The position numbers and the translations under genes are program-made. 64,000 nt of DNA from Bactrocera neohumeralis (lineage: Eukaryota; Arthropoda; Insecta; Diptera; Tephritidae): contig NC_065920.1 in assembly GCF_024586455.1 (NCBI RefSeq), forward strand, positions 16,578,144 through 16,642,143. The letters run 5' to 3'. This document shows, piece after piece, positions 23,941 to 35,175 of this stretch. Under the pieces are notes generated by a model. It made no database searches. It saw only the letters and a program-made list of their open reading frames with translations, and was not told where the DNA came from. The first letter of the stretch is position 1; every line of letters begins with the position of its first letter.

Positions 23941-24625
23941 AGCAAGCACGAGGTCGAAATTGCATGCTGTAAAACATGCCTGTCGTGAGATGCGACTAAA
24001 ATCCAAATGCACTATGACTTTTACACACGCCCACTTACTATCGGGTAAAAGCCCATTTGCCCCTTTTGCGATGACACCGCTTCTATCAAACACTTACTCA
24101 CACTCTGTCCGATGCTTCACTCAACAGCCCACAACTCTGGCAACATTGATCTCATAAAACTACTAAGTTGAACTGAAGTTATATACTTTGAATGAGATTA
24201 TTACTAATGAAAAGACATTTAAAGGTCAAGCGCCAAATGTCACCAGTCTTTGACTTCGATAGGTACTCATTGGTAATAGCAAAAGCTAAAAGGTCTGACC
24301 GATGACTTAAATCTGGTGCCATGGGGAGCAGTGAGCTCTTGGAGTTCGCTGCAATCTGCTCATTTGGTTTGGCCCTTTGTGGAGATTCGTGGTGGCTTTC
24401 GTTTAAACGCGGGAAGAAATGACAAATTCAGTGCAATGTAGAGTCACATTGCGGCTGGGTGCCGGACTCGCAGCACGGCAGAGGTTTTAGATTGGCCTCG
24501 AGCCCGACTAAGGTGGAATATGTGTCCCTTTTACTTTACCGATTGGAACTGAATAATGGTTGCAAAAACCTGGCATTATTTGCCAGCAACGCATTGTTCT
24601 GTTAAGTGTGCTTTTAAGCACCGTG
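23941..24625 (+). mobile_element. Degenerate copy of the 754-bp element (first)
   Basis: The block ACATGCCTGTCGTGAGATGC at about 23974, then GACTAAAATCCAAATGCACT, corresponds to GGCATGCCTGTCGTAAGAGG at 40795. The main body 24318-24560 (GGGGAGCAGTGAGCTCTTGG, GGAGATTCGTGGTGGCTTTC, GTCACATTGCGGCTGGGTGC, CTCGAGCCCGACTAAGGTGG) matches 41092-41290 in the same order. The 5' hairpin of the bounded copy is not present. No coding potential. Confidence 0.75.
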
Positions 24626-24739
24626 ACGTTAAGCCGTCAACGCAGTTACACACGTAAATCATACCAGACGTTGTTCTTCGAACAAGCTACAAATATAATC
24701 AGTCAAGAGCTGAACAGAGGCTCAACTTGAAAAACCTTC

Positions 24740-24990
24740 GGCTACGAAGTCTTACCGGAGACTTAATTCTGATACTACGGAAAGTCTTTGAAGTTCGCTC
24801 CAATTTGCTTATTGCGGTCGGCTCTTCGGTGAGTCTTGAGGTGGTTTTAGTTAAGGACCTGCATCCGGGATAGAGTCTTTCTTTTGTCACTTGATGCGGA
24901 GTCGCATTGCGGCTAATGGTCGGGTCCGGAGCACAACAAAACCTCGAACCTGACTAAGGTGTAATAGGTGTTCATTCCAGTATGCCTTTT
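24740..24990 (+). mobile_element. Degenerate partial copy of the 754-bp element (second)
   Basis: A second run of the body motifs follows the first by about 420 bp: GAAGTTCGCTCCAATTTGCT at 24788, AGTCTTGAGGTGGTTTTAG, GGAGTCGCATTGCGGCTAAT and CTCGAACCTGACTAAGGTGT near 24944. It is more diverged than the first, and lacks the GTCGTAAGAGGC block. Confidence 0.65.
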
Positions 24991-27057
24991 GGCACTAAAA
25001 AATGTTTTGCATATTTTGGTATTCTTTTGTGGGGTTTGGCAGGAACATACCAGGTACTCACAAAAAACACACGGACATTGTTCTTCTAACGTTCCGTGGG
25101 AATATAGATCTAAATGACTTTGAAGAAAAACTTATGTTGCCTTTTAAGTCCCTTCTTCTGTTACTCTCTTTTGTACCTAATTCCCAGAAGCATAAGATTT
25201 AGTTATATGTAATCTAAAACTTTAGATATAACTAAAAGTGTATTTCAGCAGGGATAGTACGAGATCTGAATGTAAAGTTCGAAGCGTGGTCGTTTTGAAA
25301 TCTTCTTTTATATTAAAAACTTTTTTAATGTCTATGAAATATAGATCAAACAACTGTTATGGTTTGGGAGTGGCAGGCCCTGCTGAGCTTACCTTCTTAG
25401 ATGACGTTTTTCCTAATTATTTATAATAATTTCCGCGACCTGTTTTACTATTTTAGTTGTGACCATGTTATCGATTTGTATTCAAACAATTTGTATATAC
25501 GGTATACTCTCATTTGAACCATACTGTAATATCCTCCACCACTTGACGTTTCGCTTACTACTCACAAGTTGCTGTGTACAAAATTTTTATGATTCGCTCG
25601 TTCGCTGACTGATCACCGCAGTTTATCTACGCACTTCTCTAGTATAAATGTTTCGGCTTGCGTCTACAAAAGTTTCAAACAGCTTCCTTCAAATTATCGC
25701 TTTGAATGTTGCCTTCGTGTCTGCCATATGGTTATAGAGTTATCAGCGGTATTGCCTATGAAAACTTAACTATAGCCTATAAGCGGTTCCATGTATATAC
25801 ATACATACCTACAGATTTATGTACATATATATCGTATAGAAATTGAAATAATGCAATAATTGGCATTGGGCTAACCGTTGGCTTATGCTAGGCTATTCAT
25901 GCATAGAAGTATAGCTGACAGGCTTTGCTGAGTTGCACTCTACCCGGTCGCCTTTGTTTTAATGTCCCCTTACTAAAATTGCTTCATAAAAGTTCGTACA
26001 ATAATTATGTTGTGAAATATGATACGCGTCTGTATGAATTTCAATTTCATAGCTTAGAAAAAGGGTTGCCAGATTGTCTCTATACGTTTTGCAATAAGAA
26101 ATTTAAGTTGTTTTGTAGTTTTTAAAAATAAAATAATAAAGTGTATTTTCTCGGATTGAAAATAACCGATAGGCTATGTTTGTATACTATAAAAAGATGT
26201 TAGATCCCGCAAATAAATTTACATCCGTATTCTTTTTTGGGAAAAAGGTCAATTCATTTATTTTTTTGACCTAGATGACTATGTCAGCTATGTTATATTG
26301 GGGAAATATTATAAGCCGCGTTGTTGGTGGGCTTACATATTGAAGGTCTCGTCCTATGCAGCTTTGGTATGATTGCAAAGACAGACCATATCTTAAAGTA
26401 AGTAAGTTCATATTGAAGTAAAAGAGCGGTTACCTGAATTATAGCCAACTTTCTCGTCTAAGTTCTTTAGAGCTGTATATAGATTTAAGGTGTTACATGG
26501 GTTTACTCGGGTAAAAAAAGCCTTTTTTCAACATTTTTTTTTATAAAAATTTAAATATTTTATTAAATTTGTTATTGTTACAAACATGCACTATTAGCAA
26601 AGAAATTTCGAATTTTTTGGAAAAAAATATTTTAAGCTCGGCCATTGACATTTCCGGCGACTTCTCGGAAAACAAAGTGTGCTCGTGTTGGCAGGATAAC
26701 TTCATAGTGATCATCTAAAATTAAAAAAACTATAAACATTTTCGGTTTCATTGCAAATAAACTCTTAAATCGGACTATAGTTGTGGTACCACTCATTTTT
26801 AGTCTGAAATTCTCATCGCTCAAATTACTTACTGTCTAGATAAAATTTATATGTCATTGATAGTGAACAAACTTCGACAAATAAAACGTCATAAATATTT
26901 GGCAATGTGTGAGATGAGCTTGCTAAAGAGGGCTCCGCATTTTCAACCGATTGTAAGTGAGTTCGTACTCAGTTTTCCTCTTGGGTTCTAGCGCTGAACC
27001 TATGAACCACCCGTGCGCTCGGCAAGCATTGGTCAACAACCACACACGATATTCTGT
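24991..27057. other. AT-rich sequence with unplaced repeat-like stretches
   Basis: No gene is seen. A segment at about 26486-26600 (GGTGTTACATGGGTTTACTC, then AAAAAAGCC and a poly-T run) resembles dispersed fly repeats but has no second copy here. A CATACATACCTACAG run lies near 25798. The minus-strand frame spanning 27444-26923 is rejected as a gene because of the tandem duplication described separately. Confidence 0.5.
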
Positions 27058-27217
27058 GAGATTTTTTTGACCCAGGGTGAACCGTAAGAGTTTCTCTGAA
27101 CTACTTTCCCTTAGCAAAGACAATATTGCGGACCTATGAGATTTTTCTGGTCCAGAGTGAACCGAAAGATTTCCTCTGAATGACTTCCTCTTAGCAAAGA
27201 CAATATCGCCGTAATTG
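27058..27217. repeat. 80-bp tandem duplication
   Basis: Two adjacent units (27058-27137 and 27138-27217) share GAGATTTTT, CCAG.GTGAACCG.AAGA, CTCTGAA and CTTAGCAAAGACAATAT in the same order. The 80-bp period is not a multiple of three, so the reading frame shifts between units. This argues against protein coding. Confidence 0.8.
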
Positions 27218-27543
27218 TAGTTGTTTTGACGGGACACTGCAGGTTTACATGAGGTGCGGCTAAATATTTTAACACTTTTTGCCAAAGCTCTTAGAGGAAA
27301 GCGAGATGAAATAATCTTGTCACTTTCTCCTCTATTACGCGACTTTTGCCTGGGTTGATATTGAAATATTTCAGTCATCTTCGGTGAACATAGTGAAGTC
27401 GCTATTAACCACTTTAAAAAATTCACAGTAAGTCCGCTTATCATTCTGTAGCAAAACTTATGGACTTAGGTCCATACCTTTCCCTCTCTATAATATGATG
27501 AATATATAATATATAAACAGCCCGGTTAGTCAACAATCCAGTT

Positions 27544-28110
27544 GATTAGTGCTATGTGAACACTTACCTTCTAGAACTTTCTCGCTTCTCTTCCCTACCA
27601 AATCCGCAACCGGCTTTTTATCAAACTTGGCGAAGGACAACACTGGTTCTCAACATTTCCGCCTACTCGAGTTTTTTCGCAGAAACCATCCATGCACTCA
27701 CTTGCTTGAAGCGGAACCGCCTACTTGGAACAAAACCGTTCCCACGACAGCCGGGTCAACATAACCGGAATGGACCCAGTTTTTATCCGGTCAAGGACTG
27801 CCAATTCGGCAAAATTCTGCCCCTACAACAATAACAACAACTTGGAGCATAAGGATAACATTCGACGAACTGGAAAAATAAAACGGCAACATTTCGGACC
27901 CGACCAATTTTTACGTGCATTAAACGTGGATTTATTACCACCTTCATTTGCCTCCTTGCGATGAATGGCGTACTTGGAGTCTAATCACTTCTTTGTATGA
28001 CCAATGAAAACAACTCACTTAATGCGCCTCTCCCTATAGTTCGAACCCTTCGAAACAGCCCGTTTTCTGGGCCTACCGTTAAGTGATTTCGATGACAGTT
28101 AACTTATTGC
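27544..28110 (+). mobile_element. Jockey-like LINE 3' region, forward strand
   Basis: The forward strand gives RNHPCTHLLEAEPP at about 27681-27722, DEWRTW at about 27962, and ARFLGLPLSDFDD at 28053-28091. The reverse-strand element at 42130-42775 has RNHPCSHLLEAESF, SEWRTWNQN and ARFLGLPLDDLDDNL in the same order. These are the RT-distal and extreme C-terminal blocks of a jockey-clade polyprotein. Between the first two blocks lies a foreign segment (27740-27850) shared with 45200-45311. Frames are broken throughout. Confidence 0.75.
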
Positions 28111-29739
28111 TTTCCCTCAAACAAAGTCTAGATAATCGCTACAAAAACTTAGTGGCTACACTGCAAGAGGGCAGCAGAATCACGATCTGCTCACAGCTCG
28201 ATAATTTTAGACGGAAGTTTCGTACCTCATACTAAACAGTTTTGTATACTCTTTTTGATTGATTACTAACAACTTCAATACTTACTGAACGTTTAAGCAA
28301 TTGCTTTCCATTTTAACCCTTTTTGAGCACGTGCACCTAAATATATCCTTTCCGCTGAAGAAAATATTTAAAAAAAAATGTTTATTAATACGAATCAACA
28401 TGCCAGATTATGAGCAGCTAAACAATTCAGGAAACTCCGTAAAAAGCAATAATAAATGGGCTGTAGAAAAAGTATAACCCCGAGAGATCATTCAATCATT
28501 GCCTTGGAAACCGCAGGGACTATTATTACCGTATTTAAGTAGAAAATGTTTATGCAACTGTGGCCACATTTTGTGGAAACTGAAGCGTCGGCTCGCCTCA
28601 CATATGTATGTGTGAGCATCGATTATATGCGACTCTAATTGCACATGTGTGTAGACGTGTATCCATTGTCGCAGGCTGGCAGCACTTGTTCCACAATCAA
28701 TCACAATTTTTTAGCTGTCTTCATATCAGACAGGAAAAAAGTATCGCTTTCTTTCACTTTCCCTTCCGAACCAAAACAAAAAAATTGTTTTTGAGTAATG
28801 TGGCACGACGCGTGCCGCTGATTCACAAATAAAGAAACCGGCATTTGTGCGTGTGGACTTCCTTAAAAAGCGTACCCCACTCATTTTTTTCACAGTTCTT
28901 TCACCTCAATTGCCTTTGTTCTCCGCTGCACTCACTGTTTACGCCGTCAGCGCGCACTATCCCCCAAACCCGCTTGCTTTCTCTACTTTCAGGTTGTCGT
29001 GCGCTTTGTTGTTTTCTCAAGGATATGCTGTTACAGCACATCAATTGAACAACTGTAAAAGCAAAGCAGCAGCAGCAGAGCAGCGGTGGCTCGCGGCCTG
29101 ACAGCTAGGCACAGTCTTCAGGCAGCCAGGATATTCCCCAAGTGCAAGAGCATTGCAGCGTATGTCCCAGCGCGCATTTTTGTCATTTTCTTTGCTTTCG
29201 CCCAGACTCTGTCGCGCTTGCTGTTTTTTTACTGAACTCTCATAGTCTTGGATTTCTTTTTTTTCATACAATTTTTGAATATTCTTCTAGACTTACATTT
29301 GCTTTACGTTTCCTACATTGTCCTTTCCATTTATTTCTTATATTTGTATTTTTATTCTATTATTGTTGTTGTGTATCGTATGTCATTTGATTGTTTGTGC
29401 TGAGATTTCTTTTTGTTCTTGATTGTTTTCTTTATTTCTTCTACGTTTTTTTGTTGTGTTTTGCTTGGGGTTTGTGGCGAAAGTGGCTCAAATGTTTTAG
29501 CAGCAAAAAATATTCGGTTATTTTGACACGTTTCTCTATAATTTATGCAACTCTGGGGAGTCATAGAACTCCAGTCGTACTACATTTCTGTTCACTCTGT
29601 TTAGATTTAAATTTTTTTCGTCCATTTTTTGGCATTTCTCTGAATTTCGAAAAGGAAGTGGGTAAGATAATATGGTGCGAGGTATTATGTGGGAAAAATT
29701 ATGTTGAGATTGAAACATTACTGCGAATAATCGTTGGAA
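28111..29739. other. Unique sequence, no gene seen
   Basis: A GC-richer patch at 28840-29170 looks unique. Frames on both strands are Phe/Leu- or Lys-rich artefacts of T-rich sequence (29200-29480). No transposon or RNA motif recognised. Confidence 0.5.
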
Positions 29740-30180
29740 CTCCACTATAATATAAAATGCTTTTTTGATTTCGGCTCGTTTCTCAACTCCATTCCGATGA
29801 TTGTTGACTTTTTTGCACGTCAAACTCATAAACATCTCCATAAATCTGAGATCGGAATTCGCATGATAAAGCACGATCAATGATCATGACCTGTTTACGG
29901 TACTTTTTTGAAAAAAATTGAGCTTTATCGATCAGAGTTTAGCAAGAACGCGTTTCATAATCATTGGAAGAGATTCACGAGAGATATCGAGCTCTTGCCA
30001 TTTCTGTAGCACTTGCCTAACGACTTTCAAGCACCATATCCTTCACTTTTTTAATATTTTCAGTTAAAGAGGTCGAAGGTTGTCCAGAAGGCATGCCTTC
30101 AACGAGCTCTTGACCATCTTTGAAGACTTTGGTATGCCTTTGATAGATCTAATATTTTTGACAGATAATGGGATTGTTAA
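29740..30180 (-). mobile_element. Mariner transposon relic G
   Basis: The minus strand from about 30145 reads VFKDGQELVEGMPSGQPSTS, then LTENIKKVKDMVLESR and, after a shift, DISRESLPMIMKRVL. This is the second helix-turn-helix region of a mariner transposase (G.PSTS...V..L, ISRESV..I). Further downstream, DVYEFDVQKSQQSSEW at about 29850-29800 corresponds to the mariner catalytic block ending YDVET..QS..W. The intervening 100 codons are reduced. It has several stops and belongs to a lineage distinct from relics A to D. Confidence 0.8.
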
Positions 30181-30604
30181 GACTAATTAGAGATGGGAAG
30201 GTGTTATAGTAAAGCGTACCACACAATTCACTCCATCGATTATCCCTTCGGAATAACACATCTGCTGAACCAAAAAGAATCCAATACACGATGGAACGGA
30301 AGAAAATTTAAGTTCAAGTACAAAATAAGTTCTTAGAAGAATGCGATAACTGGTCTGAGAATTAACGATCAGAGCACCCTAAATTTGTGTATATAGATGT
30401 CACTTCTTCAATTAATGAGTAGGAAGTGCATCTACAACGCATCGTAAAATATTCGAACTGCCGATGAAGGAACTTCAGATTCAGTTATTTCTCTTTGAAA
30501 CGAATAACAACAGTGAACTGATAAACGAATAACATGAACTGATAAAAGCCAGTATGAATTTCTACTGAGATTGTAGTTTAATAGCAAATGACGAAAGAGA
30601 ACAA
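30181..30604. other. Unassigned sequence
   Basis: No gene or repeat is recognised. It lies between the mariner relic and a LINE 3' end. Confidence 0.45.
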
Positions 30605-31430
30605 TGGTTAGGTTAGACTAGGTTAATCCGGTAGGCCCATAAGCCATGCATAGACCAGTTTGGTCCTTAGCGATCCTAGATGGAGTTCAGTTGCTAAGTC
30701 CAAAAGTAGTCATCGTTTAGGATGCCTGCGCTTGACGCGAATTTTAACAAACTCTACGGCCTCGCTATCGATACCGACTCCAGTTTATCATACCGTGGAG
30801 ACCCCAGATGCTTACAGCGTAGTCTTGTCAATCAGGGGCATGTGCATGTTCCATCGTGTTTTGATTTTCTTTATCATACTTCTGTCAAGATCTTCGTATA
30901 GACAATGCTTGGGTTTCCCAATGTTCCTCACGTTTTCGGATGTTATCCGTACACTATTTTTGACAATCTCGTCCACTATTTTATTGCCCTCGATGCCTTA
31001 GCGGTCTGGCAGTCAGTAGAAGTGAAGTTGCTTGCTTCAGGCAACCTTTCTACTTCCCACGATACTTTCAGCCGATATGCGATACGAGGTTACTGGCCGA
31101 TATGCGATAACTCCGCGGTTTTCGCAATAGTAAAGTCCTCAGCTTGGAAATATACTACAGTGGTCCGAAACTTAAAGGTTGCCTTATGTCTAACTTTGTA
31201 CAGTATATTACCGCACCAAAACCATCGTCCAATTTTGAGCCATCCGTAGAGATGTTTAGAATGTTGTTTTCCCAATTGAAAAGTGGGATCATGTAGTCGG
31301 TGTTTGCCCAGCTGCCATTACCCACCGAGCTATGTTCGAAGGTTCTGTATGTAAATTCTCCTGCTGCCAGTAGTCATCCCACCGATTTTGCTGCGCAGTC
31401 ACCTATAGACCTGAGTGGCAGAGAACAATG
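30605..31430 (-). mobile_element. LINE 3' region, second copy of the family at 6115
   Basis: GGTTAGGTTAGACTAGGTTA at 30607 marks the 3' tail typical of fly non-LTR elements. The body then aligns with 6150-6300: GTAGTCATCGTTTAGGATGC versus GTAGTCATTCTTTAGAGTGC, and ACCCCAGATGCTTACAGCGT versus ACCCCAAATGTTTAAAGCGT. Downstream parts (31000-31430) would be C-terminal and RNase H-proximal sequence but are too decayed to translate. All frames are broken. Confidence 0.7.
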
Positions 31431-33051
31431 GTAAAAGGAATTGAAATTATGGAGCGCCTTTGATATTTATGCAGAAACAAAATACAGCTGAGCTCAGATT
31501 AGAATGTCTTCGAGTTGTTCGACTCTTGGATACGTCTGGTATCCGTCCTCATATTAATTCTATCAATTAGTTAAATAGTTAGCGCGATCTTGGGTTCGAA
31601 GGACAGTAGTCGAAGTAGAAATTTGTGACTAAAACTTGCATTGTATCAACAAAGCATTTTTTAACGATCTCGGTCTGAGTAGGGACTACGGGCCACCTCA
31701 TCTCATTTTAATATTTATAACAGAAGAGTGTACAAAAGCAAAAGCCAACGAAAGGTTTTCAGAAAATGATTTTGTAAAACATACATAAATTGAGTTTTTG
31801 AAAAATATGACGCTTGACTTACACTTTTGAGAACCAATCTTCACAACTGATAGCCCCAACGCAGCCGCAATCAAATTTTAAAAACTCGAAGTCCAGTTTA
31901 GATCCTGATTGTGATTGGGAGAAATGCACACATATGCGCCAATTAACAACACCAACATAAACAAGCAAGCAATGATGACAAAAATAACAACAACAAAAGC
32001 TGAAGACTTCAAACCATTCTAATACCGTTACCCTCCACAAAGCTCGGCGGAAAACTCCAAACGGAATGCGAAGCTTCGCAATGAAGTTGTTTGCATTCGC
32101 CATAGAGCACACATACATATGTACACATGCTTCTATGTGCGTGCACTTTACATCTAACGGTTGTTTTGTGCGTCTGTATGCGTGTCGATGCGTTTTGCGT
32201 AGCAACAGCCAATGCGTCGTAAATATTCGAAATGTCATTTTGAAATCCTAATTTACGCTTCGACGAACTAAAATGCAGCAAATGACCAAAGCCGTCGAAT
32301 GTAACAATAAAAGCAACAACAATAGCCAACAATATTAGCAAGAAGCGTTGATAGTAAAATTGCAATTTACATTAACGACGGCGAGTGGGCGATGGTGCGC
32401 GGCTTTTTCGTTATTACCGTGTTTGCAGGTGTGAGTTTGATTGCGGGTGGGGGTGTGGCGTTGAAGTATCTACATATGTTTGTAAGTACGAACATCGGTC
32501 TTATTGCACTTTAGCTCACACCAAGCAGTGCAGCACGAGAATGAACATGCTGAAGGGGATCCAGCAGCCCTCGGTTCTCATCGCTCTACGACCGACGCAT
32601 TTCACTTGTGTTGAGTTGGTTTTTCTGATGTCATCTTTGCAGCTAATGTCTGCCTTCGAGTTTAGGTGGCAAAAATCACAAATCTAAGCTGCATATGCCT
32701 GCAACAACCGGTGACCGTGCCATCTCCGGCTATCAGAACTGAGACTAGTGCCTCTTTTTATAAATACTTCCTTTTTGGCTGCATAAATTCTCAAATATGT
32801 TCTATGGTCGGATTTGATTTTGATTTTGCCTTTGACTAAGGTCAAAAAACATTCTTTTAGAAAATTTTCATTCTTTTAGGTCTGGTGGTGCTCTTGTGAG
32901 ATTTTAGTGCTGCACACGGACTTTTACGTTTAGAAATTTTCAAAACCCTCAATAATTTTCAGACGTTCTTTGACCGAAAAAATGCTTTCTTTTAAGATAT
33001 ACTAATACTTCAGACGACTTATTCATCGATTCTTCCCTCCTGCCGTGTTGA
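31431..33051. other. Unique sequence, no gene confirmed
   Basis: The part at 31840-32700 is GC-richer, with frames on both strands of 100-140 codons that are mutually overlapping and lack domains. (CAA)n runs lie near 31985 and 32310. No RNA gene or repeat is seen. Confidence 0.5.
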
Positions 33052-34162
33052 CCCACCTTCGACTGATATAACTCCAGTCGGAGTAGCCAGGTGGGCACCT
33101 ATCTGATGGGTCTTAATTTTATTTAGATTTGATACAATCTTCCGTATATATCACTGACGGTCCAGTATGGAATCGATTAGAGCTACTTCTTCGTCCTTTA
33201 AGTGATCAAAAAAATATCTGCTATTGGAGGAAATGCAAAAATATGTTCTTTTCGAGAACACTTTGCTGAATCACTCACATGCAGAGTATGAAAGGCATAA
33301 AGTAACTGAAATGTAGAGATCACACCGACTCTTCCAGCCCCAATATAAAGTCCAATATACTGCTACTGAGGCGATGTGATCCGTGTTTGGAAACCTGGTG
33401 GAGGTTGATAACATATTTAAATTTTGTAAGGTTGTAACCACCCATTAGTAATTTGGCATGGGGAAGGGGAAAGCATCAAAAGCTTAATTGCGGAACTTTA
33501 ATCCGCTAAACCTAACCTACTCCCAACTTCAGATTCTCCCACCGAACCACCTGATTAAGTATTACTTCGGACTGACGGACGCCTGTTCTGCTCTATATGT
33601 CTAAGTATTTCCATGATGGAAGCTGGCGCATCGCTGACAGCTTTCCAGTTCTCAATGGACTGACACATAAGTGTCGTCAAATTTTCCACCGTAAAACTAC
33701 CACCGAGTGTAGTTTTAAGTTTTTCCCTTTCACTTAAAATCGCGGTCAATAAAAGAATGAATGCTCAGAGTCTTCAAAGCACTCTGAACACGACGGGAAA
33801 TTCGGACTAATGTCGTGCTGGAATCTGTACAGGTAGCTTCTAAAGCACTCATGTCGTCTGTCGATCCAGAAATGGAGTGAGGTGAGGTTTGCCACCGCTG
33901 CTACTCGTAATCGTCACCCTGGATGTAATTGGACATCATACTGGTTATTACTTCAGCAGCATCCCTTGTTCGGAAAGCACGTATAGCTCTCGAGTGCCGA
34001 CAGCCTGTGCAATGTGCTTATTTGTCTGGTATATGCTTCAATGCCTAGGGCCTGGATCCATACTGGAGCTGCATATAATACAACTGATCTCATTACCTTT
34101 GCGAGTAAAAAACGACGGCTGGAACGCACGCAGCCTATATTTGTCATCATTCTTGATAAGGC
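33052..34162 (-). mobile_element. R1-like LINE: RT thumb, CCHC box and 3' region
   Basis: Reading the minus strand, 34150-33953 gives RRFLLAKVMRSVVLYAAPVW, a region C-terminal to the RT palm. Next comes RAIRAFRTRDAAEVITSMM, which matches the LR.IS.FRTVS..A..VIAG block of R1 elements. Then WIDRRHECFRSYLYRFQHD leads into SCSECFEDSEHSFFY, the C-x2-C...H box. The tail frame at 33749-33555 (LTAILSEREKLKTTLGGSFT, ENWKAVSDAPASIMEI) is the extreme C-terminus, followed by ~480 bp of 3' sequence. A few stops break the frame. R1 elements lack RNase H, so the adjacent RNase H is foreign. Confidence 0.8.
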
Positions 34163-34622
34163 ATTCAGGATTTTATTCGCTTTACCTGCAGTGTATTAGG
34201 TTGATCCTTACGGAGCAGCTCCTTTATGGTATGGGGACCCACCTCAATGAAAGGTTCGAGTCCTACCATGTTGGTGGATGCTGTGGAGCGGCCAAGCTTA
34301 TAAGCCAGTTCATTCCCGGCTATACCTTTGTGACCGGGCATCCAAATTGGGTGCACTTGATTACGATCTGATAGACTGTTCAGTCGTTCTATACATTGCT
34401 GCACCAATAGCGCTTTCATCTTGTACGCAGAGATCGCTTTAAGTGCCGTTCGAATGATTACCTTATCTCTCCAAAACCCTTTTTGCTGTCATTTGAAGCA
34501 GTGCGTGTTTGGCTACCTGACCGATTACTAGGTCAAACGGTGTGAGATCCAGCATGACTTAAAGTGCCAAAAATAAGACTTTAAGATCAAGAACATTTCT
34601 ACAGAGTTTGTTATTATCTCAT
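34163..34622 (-). mobile_element. LINE RNase H fragment of the jockey/I/LOA type
   Basis: The minus-strand frame at 34419-34165 contains HPIWMPGHKGIAGNELAYKL, the conserved W.PGH.GI.GNE.A..L block of the RNase H domain in LINE polyproteins. Upstream, KAISAYKMKALLVQQCIERL fits the helix after the central DS motif, and LTPFDLVIGQVAKHALLQMT near 34585-34525 fits the RT thumb. The stretch holding the first RNase H acidic residues is missing, so the domain is internally deleted. It is joined directly to R1-like sequence at about 34163. Confidence 0.8.
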
Positions 34623-34625
34623 TTT

Positions 34626-35175
34626 TATACCCTGACTAGGGTATTTTAAGTTTGTCGCCTGTCCGTCTGTATATACGTGAAACAATCCCACAGTTTTTGA
34701 GACATCGATCTAGAAATTTTCACACATCCTTTCTTTTTCTAGAGGCTGCTCATCTGGCGAAACCTTCGATATCGCGCCACTATAGCATATACATAGCTGC
34801 CATACAAACTGAACTAACTGATCGAGTTTTTATAAGGAAAACTTCCTCATTTGAAAAGATTTGGCACGGGTTATGGCCTAAAGCAGCTTTGCAATCTCCG
34901 AAGAAATACTTTCGATCGAATCAATTTAGCATATCGTTCCCATACAAACTGAATGATAGGAATCAAGTTCTTATAAGGAAGACTTCGTTATTCGAAGAGA
35001 TGTATTCACGAAATTTCGCATGGATGATAACCCAGAGTATTACTATAATCCATGCATAAGTTTTCCAGATCGGATGCCTATTGCTTATAGCTGCCATACA
35101 AACTGACCTCACTCAATCAAGGTCAAGTTCCTGTATGGAAACTTTTTTTATTTGTGAAAGGTATTCTAACGTCCA
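34626..35175 (+). mobile_element. 154-bp-monomer element, copy 6
   Basis: The left end TATACCCTGACTAGGGTATT is at 34627, followed by GCCTGTCCGTCTGTATATAC and CACAGTTTTTGAGACATCGA. Monomer anchors lie at 34777, 34921 and 35075 (spacings 144 and 154; the first monomer carries a small deletion). The right end GTGAAAGGTATTCTAACG is at about 35154. Confidence 0.85.

Noticed and set aside
34253..34263. GGTTCGAGTCC resembling the tRNA T-arm and internal B box
   Set aside because: No acceptor stem, A box or anticodon arm at the right distance, and the bases encode part of the LINE RNase H fragment on the other strand.
33889..34371. 161-codon forward frame
   Set aside because: It is antisense to the clearly recognisable minus-strand RNase H and R1-like RT blocks, so it is a shadow.
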